A stretch of 64,000 bases of DNA, taken from Plasmodium relictum. Its lineage: Eukaryota > Apicomplexa > Aconoidasida > Haemosporida > Plasmodiidae. Position 1 is the stretch's first letter; each line of letters opens with the position of its first letter. The notes under the pieces are model-generated. The model was given only the letters and a program-made list of their open reading frames with translations. It made no database searches and was not told where the DNA came from. Made by a program: the position numbers and the translations under genes. This document shows, in pieces, positions 48,152-59,863 of the stretch. The stretch is taken from positions 496,001-560,000 of the forward strand of contig NC_041686.1 of assembly GCF_900005765.1 (NCBI RefSeq), written 5' to 3'.

Positions 48152-49258
48152 TTATTTTTTATTTAATTCAATAATTTCATTATCATATAATAGTTTAGCA
48201 TGTAAAAGAAAAAAATATTTATCTAAATCATTTTTTGTAGCAGTCATTTGTATAACTCCTTGCTTTTCTTTTGTTTGAAAAAAAATTTTGCTATTGAGGT
48301 AATTTTTTTCATGCACACCTGATATACTTATAATTTGAATTTGATTATTACCTAATATATTGTGAAGTTCTTTATTATTACATACGTAATGTTTAACAAA
48401 ATTTAAACTGGAATAAGAATTTTTATATATAAAAATTCTTTTAATAGCTAAAAGAGTTGAAAAGAAAAATCCGCATGATAAAACTTTCATTAAATTTTTT
48501 TGAGTATTACTAAAAGCCTTCTTTTTATTATTATATTTATAAAAATAAGAATTATTTTGGGGATTACCATATATAGTATCTATTTGATAGGAATAATTAA
48601 AAAAATTATTTATAAAAGGTAACTTAGTTCTTTCATTATTTTCACAAATTTTTTTTTTAACTAGCATTATATTATTTATCTGCCATTCGGATTCATTTTT
48701 AATTATATTAAGAATATATTCTTTTTTATATGTTATTCCTTTGTTCTCATTAATTATTTCATTTTCATTTTTCGAATTATTTTCTTGATTATCTCTGCTT
48801 GAAACAAAGGAGAGTAAAAATGATTTTATTTTAACAATAAAATTTTTTATTTCTTTTTTTATTAAAAACGGGTTTTCTAAATACATAGAAATATCTTTAT
48901 TTTCATCATCATAATCATTGGAATCCTCTTTTTTTTTTTTTATATTGATACAGTTGATGTTGAGATATATTTTTTCATTATTAAATAAAAAAGTTAATTC
49001 ACACTTAGCTCTTTTATTAGATGAATCTATATTCCCTTTTTTTTTTATTAATTTAAGACATTTTTCATTTGGATAATCTAAATGTATTTTTAAAATTTTT
49101 ATTGCATCGTGTATATAAGGATGACGATTTTCAAAATTGTTTATATACTTTAAACTAAATAACAAACTACTATTAATTAATATAAACCATGTGCTACCTA
49201 AATAAAAGGCAAAAGTATTTTTTTTATAAAAATTATATATTTTTTTTTTAATATACAT
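48152..49258 (-). CDS. Membrane protein with two COA1/TIM21-like halves
   Basis: Single exon, 368 aa. Two hydrophobic segments, at about 14-38 (TFAFYLGSTWFILINSSLLF) and 258-280 (VLSCGFFFSTLLAIKRIFIY), are each followed by a soluble part. Each soluble half has a helix and then beta strands: RHPYIHDAIKILKI and KRAKCELTFLFNNEKIYLNI in the first, KHYVCNNKELHNILG and YLNSKIFFQTKEKQGVIQMT in the second. This membrane-helix plus small alpha/beta plan resembles COA1 and TIM21, inner-membrane proteins of cytochrome oxidase assembly and protein import, present here as a possible tandem. The match is to pattern only; no residue-level signature is decisive. A charged, acidic linker of about 130 residues joins the halves. 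Confidence 0.6.
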   Translation of the reverse strand: MYIKKKIYNFYKKNTFAFYLGSTWFILINSSLLFSLKYINNFENRHPYIHDAIKILKIHLDYPNEKCLKLIKKKGNIDSSNKRAKCELTFLFNNEKIYLNINCINIKKKKEDSNDYDDENKDISMYLENPFLIKKEIKNFIVKIKSFLLSFVSSRDNQENNSKNENEIINENKGITYKKEYILNIIKNESEWQINNIMLVKKKICENNERTKLPFINNFFNYSYQIDTIYGNPQNNSYFYKYNNKKKAFSNTQKNLMKVLSCGFFFSTLLAIKRIFIYKNSYSSLNFVKHYVCNNKELHNILGNNQIQIISISGVHEKNYLNSKIFFQTKEKQGVIQMTATKNDLDKYFFLLHAKLLYDNEIIELNKK

Positions 49259-50239
49259 TATGCATAATTTTGTAAAATAATTTATTATCGTATTATATAT
49301 TTCTTTTTTTTGATTTCTCCATATTATCTTATTAGATTATTGTATATTTAATTTTGCCTTTTTTTTCTTCCTCTTTTATTGAAATTTTATTAAGATTAAA
49401 TCAAATAAATACATTATGTACATATATATATATAATATATTTTTACACATTTAACTATGTATGTTAAAATATACAAAGTCTATATATATATATATATTAT
49501 TAATATATTAAATATAAAAAAATTATATTTAATTATTCAAAAATCTATTGTGTTATTATTTTTTCTTTTATGTAGCTTCAAGTACTCTTAATAATATATT
49601 TATAAAACTTTAAATATATTTTTTTCTCTTTTTTATATTATTTATAAAGAAAATAAAAAATTTTCAAATATTTTTATTGATAAAGAGAATCACAAAGAAA
49701 CAAATGAGAAAGGGAATGTAGATACTTATTAAATAAAATTATTTTTTTTAATTTTTTATTTATAATAATTTTCCATTGAATATTACTAATTATTTATTTA
49801 TAATTATATTTATAATACAAACAAAAAAAAAAACATGTTTGTAAAAACATTAAATGTATAATTTTTTTTTTTTTATATTTAGTTAACATATTTATTCTTT
49901 GTTTTGATATTCTAATTTTTATAATTATACTCAAAGAATAAGAGCATTTTCTATGTATAATAAAAAAAAAAAAAATTAAAAAATGAAAAAAAAATATGAT
50001 ATTAATTCAATATTTATTATTAATTCATAAGAATAAATTTAAAAAAACATATTTCTATAATTAAAAAATCAGAAAAAAAAGAAATAACATTGTTAATGAA
50101 AAAAACAAAGATAAAAATATTAATACAAAGTGTTTCATTATCATTTAAAAAGAGGATAAAATATATAATCAATCCTTAAAATATTTTAATAATTTTCATA
50201 CAGAAAAAATAAAAATACATATATATAAATATTTATACT
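49259..50239. other. Intergenic region
   Basis: Upstream of the COA1-like gene and downstream of the TBC gene, both on the minus strand. A/T-rich, no gene seen. Confidence 0.6.
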
Positions 50240-53200
50240 TTATCGATGAAAATAAAAAAAAGATGAAATCAATGATAATAAAAAAAAAATTAAAAAAAAA
50301 TTTACATATGAGCAATTATAAAAAGATGTTTTGACAATATATAATATTTTTTCAAATTTTTTCTTTTTTTTATCTTCTTTTATTACACTAATTGTATTTA
50401 ACTTAATTTTTTTATAAGAAACAACATTCTTATTTATATCACAGTTTTCAATAATGTATTTATAAATAGGTGGAATAATTTCTATTATTCTTTTATTGCG
50501 CTTTTTATTTTTAAAATTACTATGTGGTAATATATTTTTTTTTTTTGTTACAAAATTGAAATAAACATATTTTCTATTTTTTTGAATATTACATTGGTGT
50601 ATATATAAAAACATAACATTTTTTGCCATTTTATGAAGAATTTTTTCATATTTTTTTCTCTGTATTTCTTTTTTTCTTTTTTCAATTATGTGATCTTTTT
50701 TACTTTTTACATTAACATACTGAATAGTGTAGCATTTTCTTTTTGATTTTATATTATATTTATTGAATATAAATTCATAATTTAAAATAAAATCATAAAA
50801 TACATACTCAAAAAAATTTTCAACAAGCAAATGTTTCTTTATAATTTTCTTATTTATTTCTATATTGTTACACAAAATAGTATATGGATAATGCAAATAA
50901 ATATTATTATCTTTACTATATTTGTTTTTTTTAAACATGAAGTAATTTTTCTTGCTTAATTCACTTGTATTATTTTCATTTAATATATTATTATTAACAT
51001 ATTCATCACAAGATTCAATGTTATTATCAGATATATTAAAATTATACAAACGAGTAAAACTAAAGCTTTTTTTCTCAAAATCGCTAATAAGTTTACTATT
51101 TATAGTATCTGAATTACAACTTCCTAAACTGCTGATATCATTGTTTATGTGATTTGCTTTATTTAAATTATCTCTTTTCAATGTGTTATCAAAATTATTC
51201 ATATTATTCATGTATTTCGCATTAATATTATGCATATCATTTTCACAGCGTATAGCGCTATTGATACCTGAATCATTTTGGCAATTTCTTTTATTTCTTT
51301 CATTATTATATTTATAAAAATTCAAAATAGATTTTTCAACAGTCTGATTTTTTATTTCTTCTTGTTTTGTTTTATAATTGAAATGATGTAAAATAAATGG
51401 GTAACTATATATAGGAGAAAAAGGAGGAAATGATATTTTTTTTTTTATTTTTTTTAAGAACGAATTAAAAGGAAGTTTATAATTCATATAATAATATGTT
51501 TTTTTTATAATATTTTCAACATTTATATTTTTCCAATTCATATTTTGAAAAATATAATGAGTTTCTGAATATAAATTATTATAACACTGATATTTTTTTT
51601 TTTTATTCGCTATTTGTAACAACTCATCTTTTTTATATAAAATAATCGAACCAGTAAAATATATAATAAAAATTCCATTATTTGATAATAAAGTATCAAA
51701 AATTCTAGCTAATTTATCAAATTCTGTGAAGACATGTGAATAATATGTAACTACCCAACTCAAACAAAAAAAAAACTCGGTACCATTTAATTTCAAAGAA
51801 TTTTCTGAATTTTCTGATTTCTGTATATATTTCTTATTATTTTTTGTATTCTCATACTCTTGTTCTTTTTGCAATAAACAAAAAACATCATACACTTCTT
51901 TATCTAAATACTTTAATAATAAACCAATACTTCTGAATGTGTTTTTAATAGATACATCCAATGACAAGGTCAAATAATCAATCATATAAAATAAAAGGAA
52001 TCTTTCACATAATAAATATACTATATATTCTTTTTTCTCTTTTTTTTTCTTATATTCCAAATATTTTTCTACATTTATGTTTTTAATTACACAAATTTTT
52101 TCAATATATTCTTCTTCTATTACAAACATATTGTAAATAATGCTTTGAAAAATCCCATAATTCAACTTTTTTTTTTTTTTTTTTCTTACATAACTATTAT
52201 TATTATTATTATTATTATTACTATTAGTATCATTACCATTGCTATCATTATTATTATTATCATCACTATCATTATCATTATTATTATCATTGCTATTATA
52301 ATTATTTATATTATTATTATTTATATTAATAAAATTCTCTTTTTTTGATGTAGATTTATTATTTTCATTATATTCACAATATTCATCACCATATGATTTT
52401 TTTTTTTTTAATTTTTTTTTATTACAATATGCAGTATTACTATCAGAATTTTCTTTAGATAAAGAAGACCTTCTTGAATATATTTTTGTTTCTGTTTCAG
52501 GATAATTAATGAAATAATCTAGATTAATTTGATTTTTATATTTTTTTGTAAAAATTAAACTACATATTTTATTTACTACATATTTTGAAATAAAACGTTC
52601 TAATAATACATATTTTTTATATCTTAAGAAAAATTTATGAAAATATAAAGTTATAAAAACGAGGCAAACATCATGAACTCCTTGTGCGTAATATATTTTA
52701 TTGGAATGCTTATATAAAATACTACAAATAATATTTTTTAATATATATTGATATTTTTTTTTTATTTCATATATATTATTCTTATGGACATTCCATGTAT
52801 TAACACTTCTTTTAACATCCTTCTTTACTTGAATTCGTTCATTTTCATCAAGTAGGATACTATCAATTATCCATTTTTTTAAATTTGAATTTAAATTATA
52901 ATTATGTTTAATATTATACTTTAAATATGAGAAAATGTCATTTTTACTTTTTATTTGATCTTTTCTAGTTATATAATCTACTATATATAAATCAATTTCT
53001 AATATATTATTATAAATTATTTTCAATAATTTTATTATAAATTTCTTATTTTTCTTCTTATTAGAAGTACCTTTGTTTTTTTCCTCATCAATATTTATTA
53101 AACAATTCACTATTTTTCTAAACTTTTCTTTAAAACTTTTTTTAGACTTTTTATCTATTTCTGAAATAAAATTATTATTCATATTTTTCTTTCTTTTGTT

Positions 53201-54529
53201 TCTTTTATTAGAAAAAGAAAAATCATATATATTTGAATTTTCATTTTGAATAGTTTTTCTCTCATTATGAGTAGAAAGAGAAAATTCAAATGAATTACCG
53301 GAAGAAAAGAAATGAAGTGGAGATTTCTTTTTTCTGCTTTCTGAATTATCACGTATATTAATGCTATTAGAAGAGCTAGAGAATGAAGATGATAAGGACG
53401 ATGAAGAAAAAGATGCAGTTGACGAGTAAGAATCTACACAAGAATGTTCCAATGATGGTAATTGAGAAGAAAACGGACTAGCATATAATGAAGAAAGAGT
53501 ATATTTTGAAAAGGAAGATCGTACTGAAAAATCTAATAAATCTTCTCTAGTATTATTTTTAGTAAATTTATATTTATCTAATGATTTATTTTTTTTTATT
53601 TTATACGAATTATTATCCTTCGTTTCACTTAATGAAATTATATTGTTATTTTTAAATATTTTTAATTTTTCTTTTTTATGAGTAATACCATTATTTTTCA
53701 CATCAATAAGTGACTTATTGCTGCTTTCTTCCTCGTCATTATAATAACTGTCATATTTTATTTTTCTGTTATTTTTTATGAAATTAGGTACTTCCTCTTT
53801 ACATTTCATGTAATTAAATTTTTTTTTTTTTTTTTTTTTTTTAAATAAATAATTATTATATAAATAAGTGTTTTCTTCATTTTTTTTCCCCTCCAATAGA
53901 TTTATCTTCCTTAAATTATCCTTATTATTTTTCTTATTTTTTCCTTCACCTTTAATCCATTTTAAATTAGAGTATTTAAGAGAATTAATATATTTGAATT
54001 TTTTTTTTTGTTTTCTACACAATTTTGATATAGGATTCTCGTTATAATTTTTTTCTTTTGATAAATTTATATTAAATCCTAGTAATAATAACCAAAGTTT
54101 TTGTCTTAATTTGTTACTTTGAAAACCACCTTGAGTAAAAGAAAAAAATTTTATTAATTCATAGAGCTTTTTTTTCTCATTCGTTGTTACATTTTCATAA
54201 ATTTTTAATATTTTCTTTATATTTTTTAACTTTTCATCATTCTTTTTATGATATTTATCAAAATAATTTTTATAAATAGCTACATTGTTAAATAAATATA
54301 ATTTATTATCATCTTTATTGTTTATAATGAAATGCTTCTGCTTATAAACATATCCATTTTTTTTTTTTATTTGAAATTTTTTTTTATCAAATAATTCTGT
54401 ATCACTAAAATGTTTATCCCTATATATTGAATATTTTAATTGAATTTTTTTTTTTTTTTTATACAAATTATCAAAATCTAAACAGCTGTAATAGCCTTTC
54501 TCCCTTTTTTTTTTTAAAGGAACTTTCAT
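50240..54529 (-). CDS. TBC-domain RabGAP, TBC1D20-like, tail-anchored
   Basis: Single exon, 1429 aa. The TBC domain is spread over about 135-960 by low-complexity inserts. It begins GGFQSNKLRQKLWLLLLGF. The Arg finger sits in VKKDVKRSV (D571, R574) and the Gln finger in YYAQGVHD (Q616), so the catalytic residues are present. Later blocks are FLLFYMIDYLTLSLDV and FFFCLSWVVTYYSHVF (about 920), the latter close to the SW(L/V)xTxxSH pattern of TBC1D20/Gyp8. A single hydrophobic segment at 1405-1425 (YVNFFLIFFLLSLISSFFYF) at the extreme C-terminus would anchor it in the ER, as for TBC1D20, a GAP for RAB1 and RAB18. Inserts: poly-Lys, Ser-rich (about 345-400), and Asn/Asp (about 735-795). Confidence 0.85.
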   Translation of the reverse strand: MKVPLKKKREKGYYSCLDFDNLYKKKKKIQLKYSIYRDKHFSDTELFDKKKFQIKKKNGYVYKQKHFIINNKDDNKLYLFNNVAIYKNYFDKYHKKNDEKLKNIKKILKIYENVTTNEKKKLYELIKFFSFTQGGFQSNKLRQKLWLLLLGFNINLSKEKNYNENPISKLCRKQKKKFKYINSLKYSNLKWIKGEGKNKKNNKDNLRKINLLEGKKNEENTYLYNNYLFKKKKKKKKFNYMKCKEEVPNFIKNNRKIKYDSYYNDEEESSNKSLIDVKNNGITHKKEKLKIFKNNNIISLSETKDNNSYKIKKNKSLDKYKFTKNNTREDLLDFSVRSSFSKYTLSSLYASPFSSQLPSLEHSCVDSYSSTASFSSSSLSSSFSSSSNSINIRDNSESRKKKSPLHFFSSGNSFEFSLSTHNERKTIQNENSNIYDFSFSNKRNKRKKNMNNNFISEIDKKSKKSFKEKFRKIVNCLINIDEEKNKGTSNKKKNKKFIIKLLKIIYNNILEIDLYIVDYITRKDQIKSKNDIFSYLKYNIKHNYNLNSNLKKWIIDSILLDENERIQVKKDVKRSVNTWNVHKNNIYEIKKKYQYILKNIICSILYKHSNKIYYAQGVHDVCLVFITLYFHKFFLRYKKYVLLERFISKYVVNKICSLIFTKKYKNQINLDYFINYPETETKIYSRRSSLSKENSDSNTAYCNKKKLKKKKSYGDEYCEYNENNKSTSKKENFININNNNINNYNSNDNNNDNDSDDNNNNDSNGNDTNSNNNNNNNNSYVRKKKKKKLNYGIFQSIIYNMFVIEEEYIEKICVIKNINVEKYLEYKKKKEKKEYIVYLLCERFLLFYMIDYLTLSLDVSIKNTFRSIGLLLKYLDKEVYDVFCLLQKEQEYENTKNNKKYIQKSENSENSLKLNGTEFFFCLSWVVTYYSHVFTEFDKLARIFDTLLSNNGIFIIYFTGSIILYKKDELLQIANKKKKYQCYNNLYSETHYIFQNMNWKNINVENIIKKTYYYMNYKLPFNSFLKKIKKKISFPPFSPIYSYPFILHHFNYKTKQEEIKNQTVEKSILNFYKYNNERNKRNCQNDSGINSAIRCENDMHNINAKYMNNMNNFDNTLKRDNLNKANHINNDISSLGSCNSDTINSKLISDFEKKSFSFTRLYNFNISDNNIESCDEYVNNNILNENNTSELSKKNYFMFKKNKYSKDNNIYLHYPYTILCNNIEINKKIIKKHLLVENFFEYVFYDFILNYEFIFNKYNIKSKRKCYTIQYVNVKSKKDHIIEKRKKEIQRKKYEKILHKMAKNVMFLYIHQCNIQKNRKYVYFNFVTKKKNILPHSNFKNKKRNKRIIEIIPPIYKYIIENCDINKNVVSYKKIKLNTISVIKEDKKKKKFEKILYIVKTSFYNCSYVNFFLIFFLLSLISSFFYFHR
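52190..52330 (-). repeat. Asn/Asp codon repeat in TBC gene
   Basis: Trinucleotide-type AAT/GAT repeats on the coding strand encode a mixed Asn/Asp/Ser tract of about 45 residues between the two halves of the TBC domain. It probably loops out of the fold. Confidence 0.8.
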
Positions 54530-55751
54530 ATTATAATTTCTACTTTTTTATAATATATCCATTTACATTTACAAAAAAAAAAAAGGAAAAAAAAAATTTA
54601 TTTTTAGATAAAAACGTATAGGAATTTTTTTTTTAAGTTATTAATAAATAATCATATCAAAATCCTTTAAAAGTAAAATCAAATATATTAATATAGTATT
54701 AAAAAAGAAAAATAACTTATTTTTTTTTTCCTTTTTTTTTTTTTTTTACACTTTATTATCCAACAAATATATTTTAAAATTAAAAAAAAAAGAAATTTTA
54801 TAAAAATAGGTAAGAAAAGTACACAATATTTTTATGTGTAACTATTTTTGGTTAAAATTATATTTATTTTTTTTTTCTTTTTTCTTTTTCTATTATAATT
54901 TTGTACATAAAATGATTCAATTAAATTTTTTTTTTTTTCTCTCTATAAGAATATATATATAAAATGTATTATTCATAAATTACGTATAAAATTAAAATAG
55001 TTGTAAAAAAAAAAGTGAATTTTAATCTCTTCTTTTAATAGAATTTGAAATTAAAAAACAATTACAAAAAAATATAATCAAATCAAAAATAAAATAAACA
55101 ACAAAAAAATAAAAAAAACCAAAAAAATAAAAATTTTAACAGTTATATTTTAAGTTTTATTTACTAACTTATATATACTTCTGAATTTTTATATAACAAA
55201 TCAATAAAATAATAAACATTTCATTACTTTTCAACTATTAAAAAATGAAACATATATAATATGAACAAATAATATATCATATCTATATATATATAAATAT
55301 ATATATGTATATTATATTTTTCCTTATTTTATATATATATATATATATAATTAATATTTCATATTTTTTTCCAAAAACATTATTAAAATTGACAATTACT
55401 TTTACTGTCTATTAATTAAATATATTTTAACTGTTCTATTATAAATATAATAAATTAAATTATTAAACTTTTATAAACATTTTTGTATTACATTCTTTTA
55501 AATTAAAATTTTCGTTTGTATTTTTAATTTTCATTTTTCCTCATTTTATTTATTATAAATGTTTTAAAAAAAGATATGCAAAATGTACTTTCAAAAAAAA
55601 AAAAAAATATAATTTATTATAAACAAAATTTTTAATATCTTTAAAACAATCATATAAATTATTTTATAATTTATTTGTAATACTTAAAAAAAAGAGAGAA
55701 TAAAATAATAAAATAATAAAAATATAAAGTAAATAAAAAATTGATATTACA

Positions 55752-55782
<31 letters not shown>

Positions 55783-56079
55783 TTTTGAATTTTTTATATA
55801 TGCATTTATAAAAAAAATTATTTTTAAATAATTTTTATTTTTTTTAAATATATGTATGTATATATATCAATTATTTAATAAGAAAATTTTCTTTTTAAGA
55901 ACATTACATTTATATAAATTAAATCTTAATTTTTAATTAATAAGATATATTTTAATTTTCCAAGAGATTGAAGTTGTTTCATTAAAATTTTATTTATATT
56001 TCAACAAGAGGAATATAACTTTTTAAAAAATATTAAAGAAAAATTTATTATTCTAATTTTATTTAACAATTCATTAAAA
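54530..56079. promoter_or_regulatory. Divergent upstream region (TBC gene / TMA7)
   Basis: A 1.55-kb gap between genes transcribed apart; it should hold both promoters. Short TA runs near 55331-55350 and 55752-55774. No gene seen. Confidence 0.5.
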
Positions 56080-56563
56080 ATGCCATTAAATGTGCAGGTT
56101 AGTTTTTATTGTCATAAATATATTTTCATTAATAAAAAAATTACAAATATAAAAAGACTTCTTAATTTTTTTCAACGTATCATTTTATAGGGAGGAAAAA
56201 AAAAACCATTAAAAGCTCCAAAAAAGGGAACTGCTGAAATAACAGAAGAAGAAAAAGCATTTAAAAAAGAATTAGCAGAAAAAAAAAAGTAAAAAAAAGA
56301 AGAAAAATTAAATATTTTTACATTATATTGAAATTTAAAAGTACATATAAATATCTATTATTTAAAATTTTTTTTTATGAAATAAATTGATAATAAAGAA
56401 TATATTTATTTTAAAATTTTTTAAATTGATAATAATAGACATATTTGTACTTTTAAATTAGTGAGTGATAATATTATTAAATACTTTTTTTTTTATTTTT
56501 TGTTGTTTAAACAGAGCTGAAGAAGAAGCCAAACAGAAGTTGTTAAAAGCAAAAAAAAAATAG
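56080..56563 (+). CDS. TMA7: TMA7 (translation machinery-associated 7)
   Basis: Three exons: 56080-56097 (only 18 nt), 56191-56288 and 56515-56563, GT..AG and in phase, giving 54 aa, MPLNVQ then GGKKKPLKAPKKGTAEITEE and EEKAFKKELAEKKKAEEEAK. It matches TMA7/CCDC72, a small basic protein that co-purifies with ribosomes (family core GGKKKPLKxPKK, then EEDKAFKxK). The Plasmodium form is shorter than the human one (64 aa), lacking its Gly-rich tail. Too small and too split to stand out as an open frame. Confidence 0.92.
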
Positions 56564-57920
56564 TTGGTATTATAAGGCTTTCTTGGAAATAAAGAAAAAT
56601 ATTATTTGAAAATATCAATGTTTTTAATTAAAGCACTTTTTTAAATAATAAGCTTTTAAACAAGATTAAACAAAAAAAAAAATTATATAAAAAATAATAG
56701 AACCAAATAGTTGTATAAATTTTTTTTTTTTTTCCAATCTATATTATTAGAAGTATTATTCCCTTTTTTTATTTTATAAATTTTTTGCGTTAAATTTTAG
56801 TGATAAAATATGAAAATTATATACATTTAAATAATTAAAAAAATAAAAATAATTACTTTTTAATATTAAAAACAAAATAAATAAGAAAAAAAAGGAACTT
56901 TTTAAGAAAATTAGGAAAAGAAAAAAAACAAATTTTATTTACTGCTGCAATTTTTACTTTTTAAATTGTAAAATATTTAACATTTATTGTTCTATAAAAT
57001 ACATTTTGTACAAGAAAATCATTTTAGTTGAAAAAGAAAAAATAAACATAAAAAAAAAAGAAAAAGTATGAAAAAATAGAAGAAAACATATAATATGAAA
57101 TAGATATAAAATATAATAATAATATAGAATTTATATTGCATAATCGTTATGATAACATAGTGGTAAAGAAATTATATAAAAAATAACGATAATATAACAT
57201 ATTCATAAAATTATTTTTTTTTCTTATAGCTTTCTCTCTTTTTATTAATATATCTTTTTCACTTTATGTTAGTAAAATTTAAATTTTTTTAAATCTTTAC
57301 TACATATCTTTTTTTTTTTAAACTAAAAAATTATGTTATTTTTATAGTTCTATTTATATGGATCATTTTTTCCCCTCTTTATTTGTTTTCGTATTTATTT
57401 ATTACTTAAAAATTTAATAATTATTTTTAATTTTTATTTATCATATATATACATATATTTTTTTTTAATTATTCAATAAGAATATATTAAAAATTTGTTT
57501 AATAAACGTAATTTCTTCATTACTTTTATATATGAATGTTATAAATATTTTATAAAAATATATATTAAATATGTATATATAAAATGAATGTAACCATATA
57601 CCCCTTTATCACTACAGAAATAACAAAAAAGAAAAAAAAAAAAAATAGTAATCAGTGCATAATAAATGAACAATAAAAATAAATTTTATGAGAAACTGAT
57701 AAAATTTTAAAAGGAAAAAAAAATAATGTATGAATAAATAAAAATAATAATGGTACAATGAAAAAGAAATTAAACCAAATTTCATCAAATTGAAATATAT
57801 AAAAATAATTAGAAATCTCATATTTATAAAAAAAAAATTTACTAAAAAATTTGATTGTATATATATATTGTATTTTTTTTTTTATTTTATTATATTTAAT
57901 TTATATTAATTTGTGATAAA
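56564..57920. promoter_or_regulatory. Intergenic: RPS3A promoter region
   Basis: Between two plus-strand translation genes. It contains the bulged inverted repeat at 57131-57197, listed separately, and otherwise A/T-rich sequence. The small minus-strand frame near 57612-57821 is low-complexity and not a gene. Confidence 0.5.
57131..57197. other. Bulged inverted repeat, possible structured RNA
   Basis: TTATATT (57131-57137) and ATCGTTAT (57143-57150) pair with ATAACGAT (57183-57190) and AATATAA (57191-57197): a 15-bp stem with a five-base bulge and a 32-base loop. No tRNA, snRNA or box C/D signature was recognised. It may be chance in such A/T-rich sequence; the eight-base arm with two G/C pairs is the least likely part to be random. 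Confidence 0.3.
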
Positions 57921-59090
57921 ATGGCAGTTGGAAAAAATAAAAGGACATCAAAAGGAAAAAAAGGAGGAAAAAAAAAAGTTACTGATGTTTTTACAAAAAA
58001 AGAATGGTATGATTTAAAGGCTCCAAAAATGTTTTTAGTGAGAAATTTTGGTAAAACATTAGTAACAAAAACTATTGGAAAAAGTAAGTGAAATCTTTCA
58101 AAAAAAAATATTTTAAATATCATAATTTTATTTTTATTTTATATTATTTATTTTTATTTTCTTTTATATTTTATATTTTTATTTTATTTTATATTATATT
58201 ATATATTTTTATTTTATTTTATATTTTATTTTTTTTTTTTTAACTATAATACTTTAAATGTTTATAATTATTTTTTTTTTCTAAATAGCCTTGTGAAATA
58301 TATTATTATTGTATATTTATTTGTTCTAGAATATATATTAATAACCTATATCTTTTAAATTTTTATTTTCTCATTTAATTTATATATTGTACTACTTATT
58401 TTTGTATATGAAGTTATAAATTAAATGGATTTATCTTATTTAAAATTTTTTTTTTGAAAAACAGAATTGGCAACTGATAGTTTAAGAGGAAGAATCTACG
58501 AAGTAAATTTGGCTGATTTAAATAATGATGAAGATCAAGCACATAAAAAAATAAAATTAAGTTGTGAACATATTATTAATAGGGACTGTTATACAGATTT
58601 CTGCGGATTAAGTATAACAAGAGATAAGCTATGTTCATTAATTAGAAAAGGATATACCTTAATAGAAGGATTTACTGATGTAAAGACTATTGACAATTAC
58701 CACTTGAGAATGTTTTGTATTGCCTTTACGAAAAAAAGACAAAATCAGACAAAAACAACATGCTATGCTCAAACAAGTCAAATAAAAAAAATTAGAAAAA
58801 AGATGGTGGATATTATGAATGCTGAAGCTAGTAAGGTTTTATTAAAAGATTTAGTAAAAAAATTCATACCAGAATCTATAGGAAAAGAAATTGAAAAACA
58901 ATGTAAGAAAATATTTCCATTACAAAATGTTTTAATTAGAAAAGTTAAAATTTTAAAAAGACCCAAATTAGATATTTCTAAATTGATGGAATTGCACACA
59001 GAACCAAAAGAAGATTCAGGAAAAACTGTCAAAGCTTTACCTGAATCAAAAGAAGCAACTAACATTTTAACAGCTGAACTTAAGCATTAA
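57921..59090 (+). CDS. RPS3A: 40S ribosomal protein eS1 (RPS3A)
   Basis: Two exons, 57921-58083 and 58465-59090, split within a Lys codon, giving 262 aa, the normal eS1 length. It begins [19 protein letters not shown] and continues with [39 protein letters not shown], then [19 protein letters not shown] and QIRKIRKKM-type basic helix sequence (here [12 protein letters not shown]) and [19 protein letters not shown], all typical of eS1 in the small subunit platform. The single intron holds only T-rich sequence with TTTTATTTTA repeats; no snoRNA recognised. Composition is less A/T-biased than its neighbours, as usual for a ribosomal protein gene. Confidence 0.98.
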
Positions 59091-59488
59091 ATTGATATTT
59101 TGCATATATGATAATTCATTCTATATATTTATATGCTATTATATATATATATTTTTTATACACATAAATGTTTTTTTCTATTTATATATATATATTTATT
59201 TATTTATTCAATTTAAATAAATGTGTAGATTTAATTTTTTTTATGAATTAGTTTATGAATGTATCTTTTACTTTTTATTTTATTTTTTTTTTTTTTTTAT
59301 TTATAATAAATATATTTTATATGAAATACAATATATTTTAAAAAAACAAATAAAAAGTTAAATTCAAAAATATTCAATTATAAAACATTATCTTCTTTTA
59401 ATTAAAAGGGATTTATATGTAAATTATGTATAATTAATACAATTAATAAGAAACTCTTTAATTTATTAAAAAAGTTAGCTACATATGT
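59091..59488. other. Convergent 3' region
   Basis: A/T-rich gap between converging genes; no gene seen. Confidence 0.6.
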
Positions 59489-59783
59489 TTACTTAATTTC
59501 ATGATTCTTTTTATTAATATCTTGCAGTCTTATTAATAATGGCTTTAAATCTATTATAAAATAAAAGAATGTTTTAAAATGAACAATTAATGAAAATTTC
59601 AAAAAAAAAAATAATAATAAAATAAAATAAGAATAAAAGATAATTTATTTTGAAATATATGACCTTCTTCATACTGGTATTGAATATGAGTTTTTTTAAA
59701 TATTTCTTTTATTTTAAGCAACACATCCTTAAAAAAAAAATATATATATTTATAGAAAAATGTATATATACTTTTATTAGATT

Positions 59784-59863
<80 letters not shown>

